Assembly (NCBI RefSeq): GCF_036088315.1
Contig: NZ_CP107996.1
Location: forward strand, 5,415,501 to 5,479,500
From: Streptomyces sp. NBC_00344
GTDB taxonomy: Bacteria > Actinomycetota > Actinomycetes > Streptomycetales > Streptomycetaceae
Direction of reading: 5' to 3'
DNA length: 64,000 nt
Shown here: piece by piece, positions 40,911-49,553 of the stretch
How positions within the stretch are numbered: the first letter of the stretch is position 1
How the letters are laid out: each line of letters opens with the position of its first letter
Program-made: the position numbers and the translations under genes
Notes under the pieces: generated by a model
The model's input: only the letters and a program-made list of their open reading frames with translations
Told to the model about the DNA's origin: nothing
Database searches by the model: none

Positions 40911-41783
40911 TCATCGGCTCACCGCGGCGAGCGCGGCCCGCACACTCGCCTCGATGTCGGTGATCGGATAGAACGCGGCCCGGATCGTGCGGTCCCGGTC
41001 GATCACCAGAGTCAGCCGCTTCAGCCTGCTGACGCCGGCCGTGCGGAACGTCGGCAGCCGGAGCGCCGCCGTCAGGGCCAGGTCGGCGTCCGAGAGCAGC
41101 GGAAAGCGCAGCCCCTCCTTCTCGGCGAACGCCCGCTGTTCGTCGGGGCGCTGGGTCGACACACCGTGCACCGTCGCGTCCGCCGCGGTGAACTCGGCCA
41201 GCTGGTCGCGGTAGGTGCAGGACTCCAGGGTGCAGCCGGACGCCCCCGGGATCTCCGCCCAGCCGGGCGGGTAGGAGTCACGCTGCGCGTAGGCGCTCGG
41301 AAAGCAGTAGAGGACGGTATGCGCGGTACCCGCCGCGACCGGATCGCACGGAGCGCCGTCATGGCCCATGAGCCGTAGCTCGGGCACGCGTGTCCCGACC
41401 AGTCGGTGCACCCGCTCGGCCTCTTGCGAGGCCTCGGCCGTCGTCGCCATCGTCTCTCCTTCTCCGAGCACCCAGGAGTCGCCCCAGTCCTGGAGTGCGA
41501 CCAGAACCGGAAGAAGGGCGCGGCCGCGCGGGGTGAGCCGGTACTCGTGGCGGACCGGCCGGTCCTGGTAGGGCTCCCTCGACAGCACCCCTGCTTCGAC
41601 GAGCAGCCGGAGCCGCTCGGTGAGCACCTTGCGGGACATTCCGAGTTCCCGCTGGAGTGCTTCGAAGCGGTGGACACCGCGAGCGGTGTCCCGCACGATC
41701 AGCAGGGTCCACCAGTCGCCCACCACGTCCAGGGCCTGCGCGATGGAGCAGTTGGCGTCGTCCAGCCGGGTGCGCAGAGGCAC
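40911..41783 (-). CDS. HxlR-type regulator fused to a PrxQ-like peroxiredoxin
   Basis: A 290-residue two-domain protein. Residues 1-110 are an HxlR winged helix (ALDVVGDWWTLLIVRD, RFEALQRELGMSRKVLTERLRLLVEAGVL) with an N-terminal Cys12, where redox-sensing HxlR proteins carry their thiol. After a short Ala/Glu linker, residues 131-290 look like an AhpC/TSA peroxiredoxin. GASGCTLESCTYRD gives Cys184 and Cys189 in the spacing of PrxQ/BCP enzymes, but the usual PxxxTPGC lead is altered to IPGASGC. Cys146 and Cys160 are further thiols. GTG 41783 follows GGAAGGGG. A peroxide-responsive repressor is inferred. Confidence 0.82.
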   Translation of the reverse strand: MPLRTRLDDANCSIAQALDVVGDWWTLLIVRDTARGVHRFEALQRELGMSRKVLTERLRLLVEAGVLSREPYQDRPVRHEYRLTPRGRALLPVLVALQDWGDSWVLGEGETMATTAEASQEAERVHRLVGTRVPELRLMGHDGAPCDPVAAGTAHTVLYCFPSAYAQRDSYPPGWAEIPGASGCTLESCTYRDQLAEFTAADATVHGVSTQRPDEQRAFAEKEGLRFPLLSDADLALTAALRLPTFRTAGVSRLKRLTLVIDRDRTIRAAFYPITDIEASVRAALAAVSR

Positions 41784-41807
41784 GGCGCGCCCCTTCCGAT
41801 TTCCGTA

Positions 41808-41841
41808 GGTGTTCGCGGAGCAGCTCTGCTCCGCGAACACC
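41808..41841. repeat. 34-bp perfect palindrome upstream of the HxlR-peroxiredoxin gene
   Basis: Arms of 16 bases (41808-41823 and 41826-41841) are perfect inverted copies around CT. It lies 24 bases before the HxlR-redoxin start, and about 100 bases before dapD. It could be an operator, a leader hairpin of the minus-strand mRNA, or an insulator between the divergent genes. Confidence 0.8.
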
Positions 41842-41855
41842 ATGCTGCCATGGCT

Positions 41856-41872
41856 AGTTCCCAAAAGGAACT
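41856..41872. promoter_or_regulatory. Candidate HxlR operator, 6-5-6 inverted repeat
   Basis: AGTTCC-CAAAA-GGAACT is a perfect inverted repeat in the gap between the HxlR-redoxin gene and dapD. A repeat of the same arm length and a similar centre occurs beside the second HxlR gene (54208-54224), so both are candidate HxlR sites. Confidence 0.5.
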
Positions 41873-41926
41873 CACTCGATACGGCCGGTCGCTGAGACCG
41901 GTTCGCGGGTGCGGGGCCCGGCCGGT

Positions 41927-41932
41927 TAGGTT
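41927..41932 (+). promoter_or_regulatory. -10 element TAGGTT, leaderless start of dapD
   Basis: TAGGTT lies six bases before ATG 41939 with no ribosome site between, so a leaderless dapD mRNA is likely. Confidence 0.4.
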
Positions 41933-41938
41933 TTGGTC

Positions 41939-42934
41939 ATGACCGACACGCTTTCGCAGGGTTCCCGTTCCACCGGCGCCGTGGCCGCCGGACTCGCCAC
42001 CGTCACCGCCGACGGAACCGTCCTCGACACCTGGTTCCCCGCTCCCGAGCTCACCGCCGAGCCCGGCCCCTCGGGCACCGAGCGGCTCTCCGCCGAACGC
42101 GCCGAGGAGCTGCTGGGGCAGGCGGCGCCCAGGGCGCTCGGCGCCGACCGCCGCCGCGCGGTGGAGGTCATCGCCGTCCGTACGGTCATCGCCTCACTCG
42201 ACGACAAGCCGCTGGACGCTCATGACGTCTATCTCCGCCTGCATCTGCTCTCGCACCGGCTGGTGCAGCCGCACGGCCAGAACCTCGACGGCATGTTCGG
42301 CCTGCTCGCCAACGTCGCCTGGACCTCCCTCGGCCCGGTCGCGGTGGACGACGTCGAGAAGGTGCGGCTCAACGCCCGTGCCGAGGGCCTGCATCTGCAG
42401 GTCACCTCGATCGACAAGTTCCCGCGGATGACGGACTACGTCGCGCCCAGGGGCGTACGGATCGCGGACGCCGACCGGGTGCGGCTCGGCGCGCATCTCG
42501 CCGACGGCACCACCGTCATGCATGAGGGCTTCGTCAACTTCAACGCGGGCACCCTCGGCACCTCCATGGTCGAGGGCCGGGTCTCCGCCGGGGTCGTGGT
42601 CGGCAACGGCTCCGACATCGGCGGCGGCGCCTCCACCATGGGTACGCTCTCCGGCGGTGGCAACGTCCGGATCAGCATCGGCGAGCGCTGCCTGATCGGC
42701 GCCGAGGCAGGGGTCGGGATCGCGCTGGGCGACGAGTGTGTCGTCGAGGCCGGGCTCTACGTCACCGCGGGCACCCGGGTGACCATGCCCGACGGGCAGA
42801 TCATCAAGGCCCGTGAACTCTCCGGCGCTTCGAACATCCTTTACCGCCGCAACTCGGTGACCGGCAAGGTGGAGGCCCGGCCGAACAACGCGGTGTGGGA
42901 CGGGCTCAACGAGGTTCTGCACAGCCACAACTGA
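41939..42934 (+). CDS. dapD: 2,3,4,5-tetrahydropyridine-2,6-dicarboxylate N-succinyltransferase
   Basis: A 331-residue succinyltransferase of lysine and diaminopimelate synthesis, of the actinobacterial type. The first 170 residues are the N-terminal domain. Then a left-handed beta-helix of hexapeptide repeats is visible ([56 protein letters not shown]), followed by [20 protein letters not shown] 41939 is preferred over the TTG six bases upstream. It faces a dapA homologue, with only five bases between stops. Confidence 0.93.
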   Translation: MTDTLSQGSRSTGAVAAGLATVTADGTVLDTWFPAPELTAEPGPSGTERLSAERAEELLGQAAPRALGADRRRAVEVIAVRTVIASLDDKPLDAHDVYLRLHLLSHRLVQPHGQNLDGMFGLLANVAWTSLGPVAVDDVEKVRLNARAEGLHLQVTSIDKFPRMTDYVAPRGVRIADADRVRLGAHLADGTTVMHEGFVNFNAGTLGTSMVEGRVSAGVVVGNGSDIGGGASTMGTLSGGGNVRISIGERCLIGAEAGVGIALGDECVVEAGLYVTAGTRVTMPDGQIIKARELSGASNILYRRNSVTGKVEARPNNAVWDGLNEVLHSHN

Positions 42935-42939
42935 GTGCG

Positions 42940-43833
42940 TCACAGGGCGCCGAGCAGCCCTTCGTACGCCGTGCGCAGCCCGTCGACCGCTTCGCGGCCG
43001 GCGGGCTGCAGCGGTTCCCGGACCGGACCGGCAGGCAGTCCGGCGAGGCCGAGCAGAGCCTTCGCGGTCACGGTGCCCGGCAAGCCCGACGCCATCATCG
43101 ACTCCACCAGCGGAAGGACGAGCCGGTTGAGCTCAGCGGCCCGCGCCGGGTCCGCGGCGTCGTAGGTGTCCAGTACCGCCCGGAGCGGGCGCGGCGCCAC
43201 ATTCGCGACCGTGCTCACATAGCCCGCGCCGCCCACCGCGTACAGCGGCAGATTCAGCTCCTCGCAGCCCGAGTAGTACGCGAGGCCGGTGCGTGAGATG
43301 ACCTTGGTGGAGCCCAGCAGGTCGTAGGCGCAGTCCTTGACCGCCGCGATGCGCGGATGCTCCGCGAGCCGCAGCAGGGTGTCGGTCTCGATACGGGTCC
43401 CGGTGCGGCCGGGAATGTTGTACAGCATGACCGGCAGCCCTGTGGCGTCCGCGACCGCGCGCAGGTGCGTCTCCACCGCCTCCTGCGGCGGCCGGCTGTA
43501 GTAGGGCGTCACCACCAGAAGGCCGTCGGCCCCCGCCCGTTCCGCCGCACCGGCGAGTTCGCATGTGTGCCGGGTCCACGCGCTCCCGACCCCCGCCACG
43601 ATGTGTGCGCGGTCACCGACGGCCTCTGCCACAGCCCGCACCAGTGCCGTCTTCTCGGCGTCCGTGGTGGTCGGGGACTCCCCGGTGGTGCCACTGAGGA
43701 CGAGCCCGTCGCAACCCGACCCGACCAGCCGGGCCGCGAGCTGCTGCGCGCCCGCCAGGTCGAGGTCACCGGTCGTGGTGAACGGCGTGATCATTGCGCA
43801 GAGAGAGCGCCCGAAGGGGCGTGACCCGGTCAT
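42940..43833 (-). CDS. dapA: 4-hydroxy-tetrahydrodipicolinate synthase (DapA family)
   Basis: A 297-residue class I aldolase barrel. Active-site features are SGTTGESPT, the Tyr in MLYNIPGRTGTRI and the Schiff-base Lys in RIAAVKDCAYD. DapA joins pyruvate and aspartate semialdehyde at the start of lysine/DAP synthesis. The convergent dapD supports that role, but the same fold serves other aldolases and Streptomyces often have several copies, so this may not be the main DapA. Confidence 0.85.
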   Translation of the reverse strand: MTGSRPFGRSLCAMITPFTTTGDLDLAGAQQLAARLVGSGCDGLVLSGTTGESPTTTDAEKTALVRAVAEAVGDRAHIVAGVGSAWTRHTCELAGAAERAGADGLLVVTPYYSRPPQEAVETHLRAVADATGLPVMLYNIPGRTGTRIETDTLLRLAEHPRIAAVKDCAYDLLGSTKVISRTGLAYYSGCEELNLPLYAVGGAGYVSTVANVAPRPLRAVLDTYDAADPARAAELNRLVLPLVESMMASGLPGTVTAKALLGLAGLPAGPVREPLQPAGREAVDGLRTAYEGLLGAL

Positions 43834-43936
43834 GAGGGAAGTGTGGGCCCCGGAAAAGATAAAGGTCTACTTAGTTCTTCTTCGGGTGAACCACCAGAAA
43901 CGCTGAACGGTGCCGCCGCCCGACGCGGTTCGCGGA

Positions 43937-43980
43937 CGGACCCCGGCCGGCGCGGTGCACACCGCGGCGGCCGGGGTCCG
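43937..43980. terminator. Long terminator hairpin after the signal peptidase gene
   Basis: CGGACCCCGGCCG (43937-43949) pairs with 43968-43980, and an inner CGCGGTG/CACCGCG pair extends the stem. It sits 44 bases past the minus-strand signal peptidase stop. Confidence 0.8.
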
Positions 43981-44024
43981 CCCGTTCTCCGGCGGGGTCC
44001 CGCGCCGGCGGGCGATGTCCGGTG

Positions 44025-44852
44025 TCAGTCCCAACGCTTCCGCCTGCGCCACAGCACCAGCGGTACCGCGCCCATCAGACCGAGTGCTCCGGGTGCCGCT
44101 GCCGCGGCCGTGCTGATGCCGGACTGGCCGAAGGTGGAAGGAACCGGCAGGTCGTCCGCCCGGTTCAGCGGCCAGGCGACCACGACGGCCCGGCCCACCA
44201 CGTCCTTCACCGGTACGGCTCCGCCGCCCGGCTTGTCCTGGTGGTAGCGCGAGTCGGCCGAGTACTGCCGGTGATCACCCATCACCCAGATGCGGTCGCT
44301 GGGCACCGTGATCTTGAATTGGCCCCCGGCGTCCGTGCTGCAGGCGGTGTTCCCGGGGAAGACATACGGCTCGTCGAGTGCCTTGCCGTTGACCTTGAGA
44401 GGGCCGCTGCCCTTGCATTCCACGGTGTCGCCTGCCACGCCGATGACCCGCTTGATCAGGTCCTTCTCGTCTGCGGACGGCATCAGTCCGACAGAGCCGA
44501 GCGCCTTCTGCACGGAGCTGGGCCTGCTCGTCGGCTCGTCGGCCAGCCAGCCGTCCGGATCGTGGAAGACCACGACCTCGCCGCGCTGAGGCTTCGAGCC
44601 GAACCAGGGGGTCAGCTTGTCGACCAGGACCCGGTCGCCCACCTTCAGGGTGTTCTCCATGGAGCCCGACGGGATCGAGAACGCCTGCAGCAGAAATGTC
44701 TTGATCAGCAGCGCCAGCACCAGCGCGATGATGATCAGCAGGGGCAGCTCCTTCCAGAAGGAGCGCTGCCTGTTCTGTCCCCCGTTCCGTCCCCCTGGGG
44801 CCCTGGTGTCCGCGGCATCGCTTCCCTGGTCCGGTTCTGTGCCGACCGTCAC
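44025..44852 (-). CDS. lepB: Type I signal peptidase
   Basis: A 275-residue membrane serine-lysine protease that cuts signal peptides outside the membrane. A polar N-terminal tail is followed by one helix (about residues 35-57), then the catalytic Ser64 in SIPSGSME and general-base Lys134 in DLIKRVIGVAGD. VMGDHRQYSADSRY is box E. A second hydrophobic segment and RRRK end the protein. GTG 44852 follows GGTGGGGA. It is single here, not in a cluster of several paralogues. Confidence 0.93.
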   Translation of the reverse strand: MTVGTEPDQGSDAADTRAPGGRNGGQNRQRSFWKELPLLIIIALVLALLIKTFLLQAFSIPSGSMENTLKVGDRVLVDKLTPWFGSKPQRGEVVVFHDPDGWLADEPTSRPSSVQKALGSVGLMPSADEKDLIKRVIGVAGDTVECKGSGPLKVNGKALDEPYVFPGNTACSTDAGGQFKITVPSDRIWVMGDHRQYSADSRYHQDKPGGGAVPVKDVVGRAVVVAWPLNRADDLPVPSTFGQSGISTAAAAAPGALGLMGAVPLVLWRRRKRWD

Positions 44853-45038
44853 ATCCCCACCCTTACTTCGTCCGGGAGCTGGATCATTTCTCCAGATCTT
44901 CCCACGCCATCGGGCCCGCACGGCCCATGGCCCGGCGTCGGGCGGGTGGCATCGGGCCGGTCGCGCCCCGGCGGGTGCGGATCCCGAGCCACCCGGGGGC
45001 AGTGGCGCACCCCGCCCCCGGGTTCCGCGCGGAGCGGG

Positions 45039-46880
45039 TTACGGGCGGAAACGCAGCACGCTCGGGTCGTGATCGCTGTTCTGGTCGGCGAACTCCGCGT
45101 TGATGTGGACGATGTCCAGGTCGTAGTTCTTGATCGTCGGGCTCACCAGAATCTGGTCCAGAATCTGCGAGTTGCCCTGATACACGTACGAGTACCGCTC
45201 GTTCTTCGGCAGCGAGTAGGCCGTCGCCTCCAGTGCGCGGCCGTCGGTGAGCAGCTTCGCGGTGCCGGAGAACTCGAAGTCGTTCAGGTCCCCGAGTACG
45301 ACCACCTCGGCGCTCTTCTGCGCCGCGTGGATCTTCTTCACAAAGGTGTTCACGACCGTGGCCTGCAGGTGGCGGGCCGTCTCGGAGCTGCGGGTCGGCG
45401 GCTGGTACTGAGAGTCCAGCGCCTGGTCCCCGCCCTTGGACGAGAAGTGGTTGGCGACCACGAAGACCTTCTTGCCGCGGAAGGTGAACTCCCCGGCGAG
45501 GGGCTTGCGGCTGTTGGTCCAGGCCGTGTCGGCCGGGTCGATACGGCCGGGGGAGTAGGTGAGGGCCGCCTTGCCGTTCTTCGACACCACATCGGTGGCG
45601 GTGGTGGCGTTGCCGCCCGAGCGGTCGATGAAGTCGGCCCGGTCCGGGTTGTAGAGGAAGCCCTGGCGGATATTGCCGCCGGGCTCGCCGCCGTCCGCGA
45701 GGTCGACCGGATCGATGGAGCGCCATTCGTAACGGGGACCGCCGGCCGCGACGATCGCGTCGATGAACTTGCCGACCGTCACATCGGCGGCGACCACGCC
45801 GTCCTTCTTGGCGCCGTCGTTGTCCTGGACCTCCTCGATCGCGACGATGTCGGGCGATGCCAGATGGTCCACGATGCCTGCCGCGAGCTTGTCGAACTTG
45901 CTCTGCGGGTCCGTCGGGTCAAGGTTCTCCACGTTGTACGTGGCGACCGCCAGCTCGTTCTTCCGCTGCGGGCGAGTGACCTCGGGCGTGGTGCTGCCCG
46001 CCGTGACGGTGCCGAGCTGCCGTGCGGCCACGGTGTAGGTCCCGGCGTACTGGTTGTAGTCCAGCGGACCCTCGGTCGTGCCGGTCAGCGAGTCGCCGAC
46101 GTTGGCCGCCGGGAAGGGCTGATCGGCCGTCGGGACCAGCGACTGGATCATCAGACGGCCGGTGTTCTGCGAGGTGTACGAGTTGTACAGGGTGCCGCCG
46201 CGCGGGGTCGGCCGCTCTCCCGGCTTCACGGTGACCCAGAGCTCGCTGTACGGGTCGGTGGCGCCGGTGACGCGCGAGGTGCCGATCCGGACGTTCATGC
46301 CCTCGAGGGATTCGTAGTGGTCGAGGGCGTACGTCCGCGGCCGCAGGGTCAGGCCGTTGATGGAGCCGCCCGCGGCCGGGTCGCCCTCCGGTGCGAAGGT
46401 GCCGGGGACGGAGCGGGAGTCGATGACCGTCGCGGCGGGCACGGCGTTGCCCGTCGAGTCGACCGTCACCGTCGGCTTGCCTATCTCGGTGATCGACTGG
46501 TTGCCGGATGCGGCGCCGCCCGGGACGTACTCGCTGACCGTGCCGGAGACCGTGACAGCGTCACCCACCGCGACGGCCGGCGTGGAGCTGGTGAAGACGA
46601 AGACGCCCTCGCTGGTCGCGGGGTCGGCGTCGGGGTGGGTGTCCTGGAACCAGAAACCCTTGGATCCGTACGTCCGGACCCCGGTCACGACGCCGGTAAC
46701 ACCTGCCACCTGCTGACCGGCGAGCGGAGACGTCCGGGTGGAGCCCTGGATGTCGTGGATGCGGACCTCGGCAGCGCTCGCGGAAGACGTGCCGACGAGC
46801 AGACCGGCGGCCAGCGCGGCGGCGACGACGGCGGCGACCGCGGTCGGTCTGGTGAGGACGAGGGAAGGTACGGCAGGCAT
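45039..46880 (-). CDS. Secreted endonuclease/exonuclease/phosphatase family protein (ExeM/NucH-like)
   Basis: A 613-residue exported protein. A signal peptide (hydrophobic TAVAAVVAAALAAGLLV, then SASA-A) leads to an OB-like domain (VTGVVTGVRTYGSKGFWFQD). The C-terminal EEP domain has ATYNVENLDPTD, IVAIEEVQDNDG, VANHFSSKGGD, VVLGDLNDFEF and the final NSDHDPSVLRFR. This order matches extracellular nucleases such as ExeM and NucH. Extracellular DNA or phosphate scavenging is likely. ATG 46880 begins the signal peptide. Confidence 0.9.
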   Translation of the reverse strand: MPAVPSLVLTRPTAVAAVVAAALAAGLLVGTSSASAAEVRIHDIQGSTRTSPLAGQQVAGVTGVVTGVRTYGSKGFWFQDTHPDADPATSEGVFVFTSSTPAVAVGDAVTVSGTVSEYVPGGAASGNQSITEIGKPTVTVDSTGNAVPAATVIDSRSVPGTFAPEGDPAAGGSINGLTLRPRTYALDHYESLEGMNVRIGTSRVTGATDPYSELWVTVKPGERPTPRGGTLYNSYTSQNTGRLMIQSLVPTADQPFPAANVGDSLTGTTEGPLDYNQYAGTYTVAARQLGTVTAGSTTPEVTRPQRKNELAVATYNVENLDPTDPQSKFDKLAAGIVDHLASPDIVAIEEVQDNDGAKKDGVVAADVTVGKFIDAIVAAGGPRYEWRSIDPVDLADGGEPGGNIRQGFLYNPDRADFIDRSGGNATTATDVVSKNGKAALTYSPGRIDPADTAWTNSRKPLAGEFTFRGKKVFVVANHFSSKGGDQALDSQYQPPTRSSETARHLQATVVNTFVKKIHAAQKSAEVVVLGDLNDFEFSGTAKLLTDGRALEATAYSLPKNERYSYVYQGNSQILDQILVSPTIKNYDLDIVHINAEFADQNSDHDPSVLRFRP

Positions 46881-47084
46881 CACGGAACTCCGGAAGGTGA
46901 GGGTGGAGCGGAGCGGTGGTCTACGTTCTACGCGCGTCAATCTCTTGTGTGAGCAGGGGAGTTGTCAAGGGTTCGCCGGTGGACGGAACCTGACGGGTAC
47001 ATGAACCAGGCCGCATGGGGCGAAATGCGTCTACGCTGGGCCGCGCCCGAAGCGAAAGCCCGTAAGTCCCGAGGAGAACCACCG

Positions 47085-48536
47085 ATGTCCGGTGACCACC
47101 CCACCCTGCCGCCGGTGCGGCTGAACTCCGAAGCGGAGCTGGCTCGTGACGCGCTGGTCTCCCCGCTCTTCGCCCGTGCGGTGCGGCTGGCGCGCTGGGC
47201 GGGGCCGGGCACCCGGGTCGGTGCGGGCGGGGAACTGGCCGAGGACCAGCTGCCTGCTGCTGCCGCAGAGCTCGGACTGACGGCGGACGAGGACGGTGCG
47301 GCCGGTGCGAGCGAGGCCTGGCGTCTCGCCGTCGACACCGGTCTGGTCGAGGTCGACGAGGCCGAGGAGGAGGACGGGGAGGGCACGGCGGCGCCGGGCG
47401 GCAATCTGGAGCTGGTCACGTCGGGCAGTCCGCAGGAGATCCTCGCCCTCTGGCTGGACGGGCTGGAAACGGTGCATGCCGATGCCATCGCGCCGCAGTT
47501 CGACGACTTCGCGGACCTGGTCGGTGAGGACGGCGAGATCGACTTCGCGAAGCTGGAGTGGGACCCGGAGACGGAGGCGGAATTCCTCGACGGCGTGCTG
47601 GGCAATCTCTATCTGCTGACAGTCGCGGAGACCGGCCCCACCGACGCGCCCGTACCGCTGCCCGCACTCGCCGCGTCGATGATCGTCCCCGACGACATGG
47701 GAGAGCCCACCGACGACGTACTCGAGCAGGTGTCCGATGCGATGATGCGCCTGGACGACCAGTTCCGTCTCCTCGAACCGATCGGCCTTGTGGAGTACCG
47801 GCCGGTGGACGAGGCGCTGATGGCGGAGGAGCCCGACGCCGCATCGGAGCCGGTGGCACCGGTCGACGAAGAAGACGTCGCGCGGTACGGAATGGTCCGT
47901 CTCACCCCGCTCGGACTCTACGGTGTGCGGGCCCGGATGCTGGAGGCGGGCGTCGACGCACCGGCCGTCGGGGACCTCGCCGACAAGGACGCGGGCGCCC
48001 TCCTCGACGCCCTCGGACACTTTCCCCTGACGGCGGCCCGGGCGGAGACCGTGCTCTGGCTGACCGGCCGGGAACCCGCGTCCGCCGCGAAGGAGTTGCT
48101 GTCGGCCGCGCGAGGTGCGGACCGGGGTGCGCCGTTGCGGCGGCTGCACTGTCAGCAGGCGCTCGCGCTCGTCGCCGACGAGGCCGCTGAGGACGAGGTA
48201 CGCGCGGTGCTCGACGACAAAGAGCTGGGCGGTCTCGCCCGGGTCTGGCTCGCGGAGCGCGGCTCCGCCGATGTGCCGCCGCCCCCGGAGACCATGATCT
48301 TCTGGCTGGCGATCGACACACTGGCCGCGCAGCTGGAGGCGGACGGTGAGGTGGAGGAGCTCCAGGGGCTGGTCGAAGGGCTGACCGGACAGCACAGTGG
48401 TTTCTTCGACGCGGCGTGGCGGGTCGACCACCCTGCGACAGCCGATGTGCTCGAGGCCATGGGGCGTCTGCACCCGGACAAGAAGGCCGCGAAGGACGCA
48501 CGCAAGGCGGCCTTCAAGGCGCGGTCGCGGGCCTGA
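47085..48536 (+). CDS. Large acidic protein of unknown function
   Basis: A 483-residue soluble protein without signal peptide or membrane segment. It opens with PVRLNSEAELARDALVSPLFARAVRLARW, is rich in Asp/Glu in the first half (VEVDEAEEEDGEG and the 150-200 region) and ends with a basic tail (DKKAAKDARKAAFKARSRA). I recognise no domain. The C-terminal half reads like repeated helices. ATG 47085 follows GAGGAGAA. It stands alone. Confidence 0.75.
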   Translation: MSGDHPTLPPVRLNSEAELARDALVSPLFARAVRLARWAGPGTRVGAGGELAEDQLPAAAAELGLTADEDGAAGASEAWRLAVDTGLVEVDEAEEEDGEGTAAPGGNLELVTSGSPQEILALWLDGLETVHADAIAPQFDDFADLVGEDGEIDFAKLEWDPETEAEFLDGVLGNLYLLTVAETGPTDAPVPLPALAASMIVPDDMGEPTDDVLEQVSDAMMRLDDQFRLLEPIGLVEYRPVDEALMAEEPDAASEPVAPVDEEDVARYGMVRLTPLGLYGVRARMLEAGVDAPAVGDLADKDAGALLDALGHFPLTAARAETVLWLTGREPASAAKELLSAARGADRGAPLRRLHCQQALALVADEAAEDEVRAVLDDKELGGLARVWLAERGSADVPPPPETMIFWLAIDTLAAQLEADGEVEELQGLVEGLTGQHSGFFDAAWRVDHPATADVLEAMGRLHPDKKAAKDARKAAFKARSRA

Positions 48537-48678
48537 GGTCCGGGACGACGGGCCGGCGGGAGCCCGTCGGGGGACGGACCGGCGCCGGCGTAAAGCTCCT
48601 GAGGCCGCTCACGGCGGCGCCTCGCCGCCCGCCAGGCTCGGGCGCCGGAGACCGGGCCCGGCGCGGCGCCCCGGCCGG

Positions 48679-49446
48679 TCAGGTCCGCAGGTGCGAGGCG
48701 CCGTTGAGATCGAGCACGGTGCCCGACGACCACTCCGCGGCCGGTGAGGCGAGCCAGAGCACGGCTGCCGCGATCTCGTCCGCCGATGCCACCCGCCCGA
48801 AGGGCGACTGAGCCCGGATCGCCTCGCCCTCGGCCCCGCTCAGCCGGTGTGCCACCCGTTCGGTCTCGAAGAATCCGGGGGCGACCGAAGCGACGCCGAT
48901 CCCGTACGGCGCGAGCGAGACCGCCAGCGACTGGCCGAGTGCGTGCACCGCCGCCTTGGTCGCGCCGTACGCCGGGTGATCGGGCTCACCGCGGAATGCG
49001 CCGCGTGAACCGATGTTGACGATCCGGCCGCCCGTCCCTCCGTCGATCATGCGGCGCCCGGCGAGGTGGCTGAGATGTGCCGTGGCCAGCAGATTGACGG
49101 CCACATGCTGCTGCCAGGCGGCCACCCACTCCTCGTACGGCGTCTCGGGAAGCGGGTGGCGCACATTCACCGCGGCGTTGTTCACGAGTACGTCGATCCC
49201 GCCCAGTTCCGCGGCGGTGCGTCCGGCGACGTCGGCCGCACCGGCGGGGTCCGACAGGTCGCCGCCCACCAGCACATGGCCGCTGCCGCTGAGCGATTCC
49301 AGCGTCCGCAGTGCCTGGGCCTCCCGGGATGCGTAGTGCACCGCGACCCGGTCGCCGTTGGCCGCGAAGACGCGGGCGACGGCGCGTCCCAGGCCGCGCG
49401 AGGCGCCGCTGATGAGGACACGCCGGCCGGTTGTTGGGAATTCCAT
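48679..49446 (-). CDS. SDR family NAD(P)-dependent oxidoreductase
   Basis: A 255-residue classical short-chain dehydrogenase. It has the coenzyme loop GASRGLG near residue 14, DVLVNNAAV, the Ser in NIGSRGAF and the catalytic YGATK. It ends ASPAAEWSSGTVLDLNG, like FabG-type reductases. The substrate is unknown. It is divergent from the PhoX-like gene across about 110 bases. Confidence 0.9.
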   Translation of the reverse strand: MEFPTTGRRVLISGASRGLGRAVARVFAANGDRVAVHYASREAQALRTLESLSGSGHVLVGGDLSDPAGAADVAGRTAAELGGIDVLVNNAAVNVRHPLPETPYEEWVAAWQQHVAVNLLATAHLSHLAGRRMIDGGTGGRIVNIGSRGAFRGEPDHPAYGATKAAVHALGQSLAVSLAPYGIGVASVAPGFFETERVAHRLSGAEGEAIRAQSPFGRVASADEIAAAVLWLASPAAEWSSGTVLDLNGASHLRT

Positions 49447-49474
49447 GGGGAAATGCCTCTCGAAGACGTGCGAC

Positions 49475-49492
49475 GTTCAACCGCCGTTTATA
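49475..49492 (+). promoter_or_regulatory. Possible PHO box (PhoP site)
   Basis: GTTCAAC (49475-49481) and GTTTATA (49486-49492) are direct-repeat units with an 11-base period, as in the Streptomyces PHO box GTTCACC-N4-GTTCACC. The first unit matches six of seven bases, the second about four. It lies 61 bases before the PhoX-like gene. Confidence 0.4.
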
Positions 49493-49553
49493 CGCGGGCG
49501 GGACGGTGAGCCCGCAAACGACTCAGCCGTCCGTGTACCTCAGGAGACTCGCG

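Noticed and set aside
44022..46952. 976-residue open frame on the plus strand
   Set aside because: Antisense to the signal peptidase and exported EEP-family genes, which both have clear motifs. The plus frame has none.
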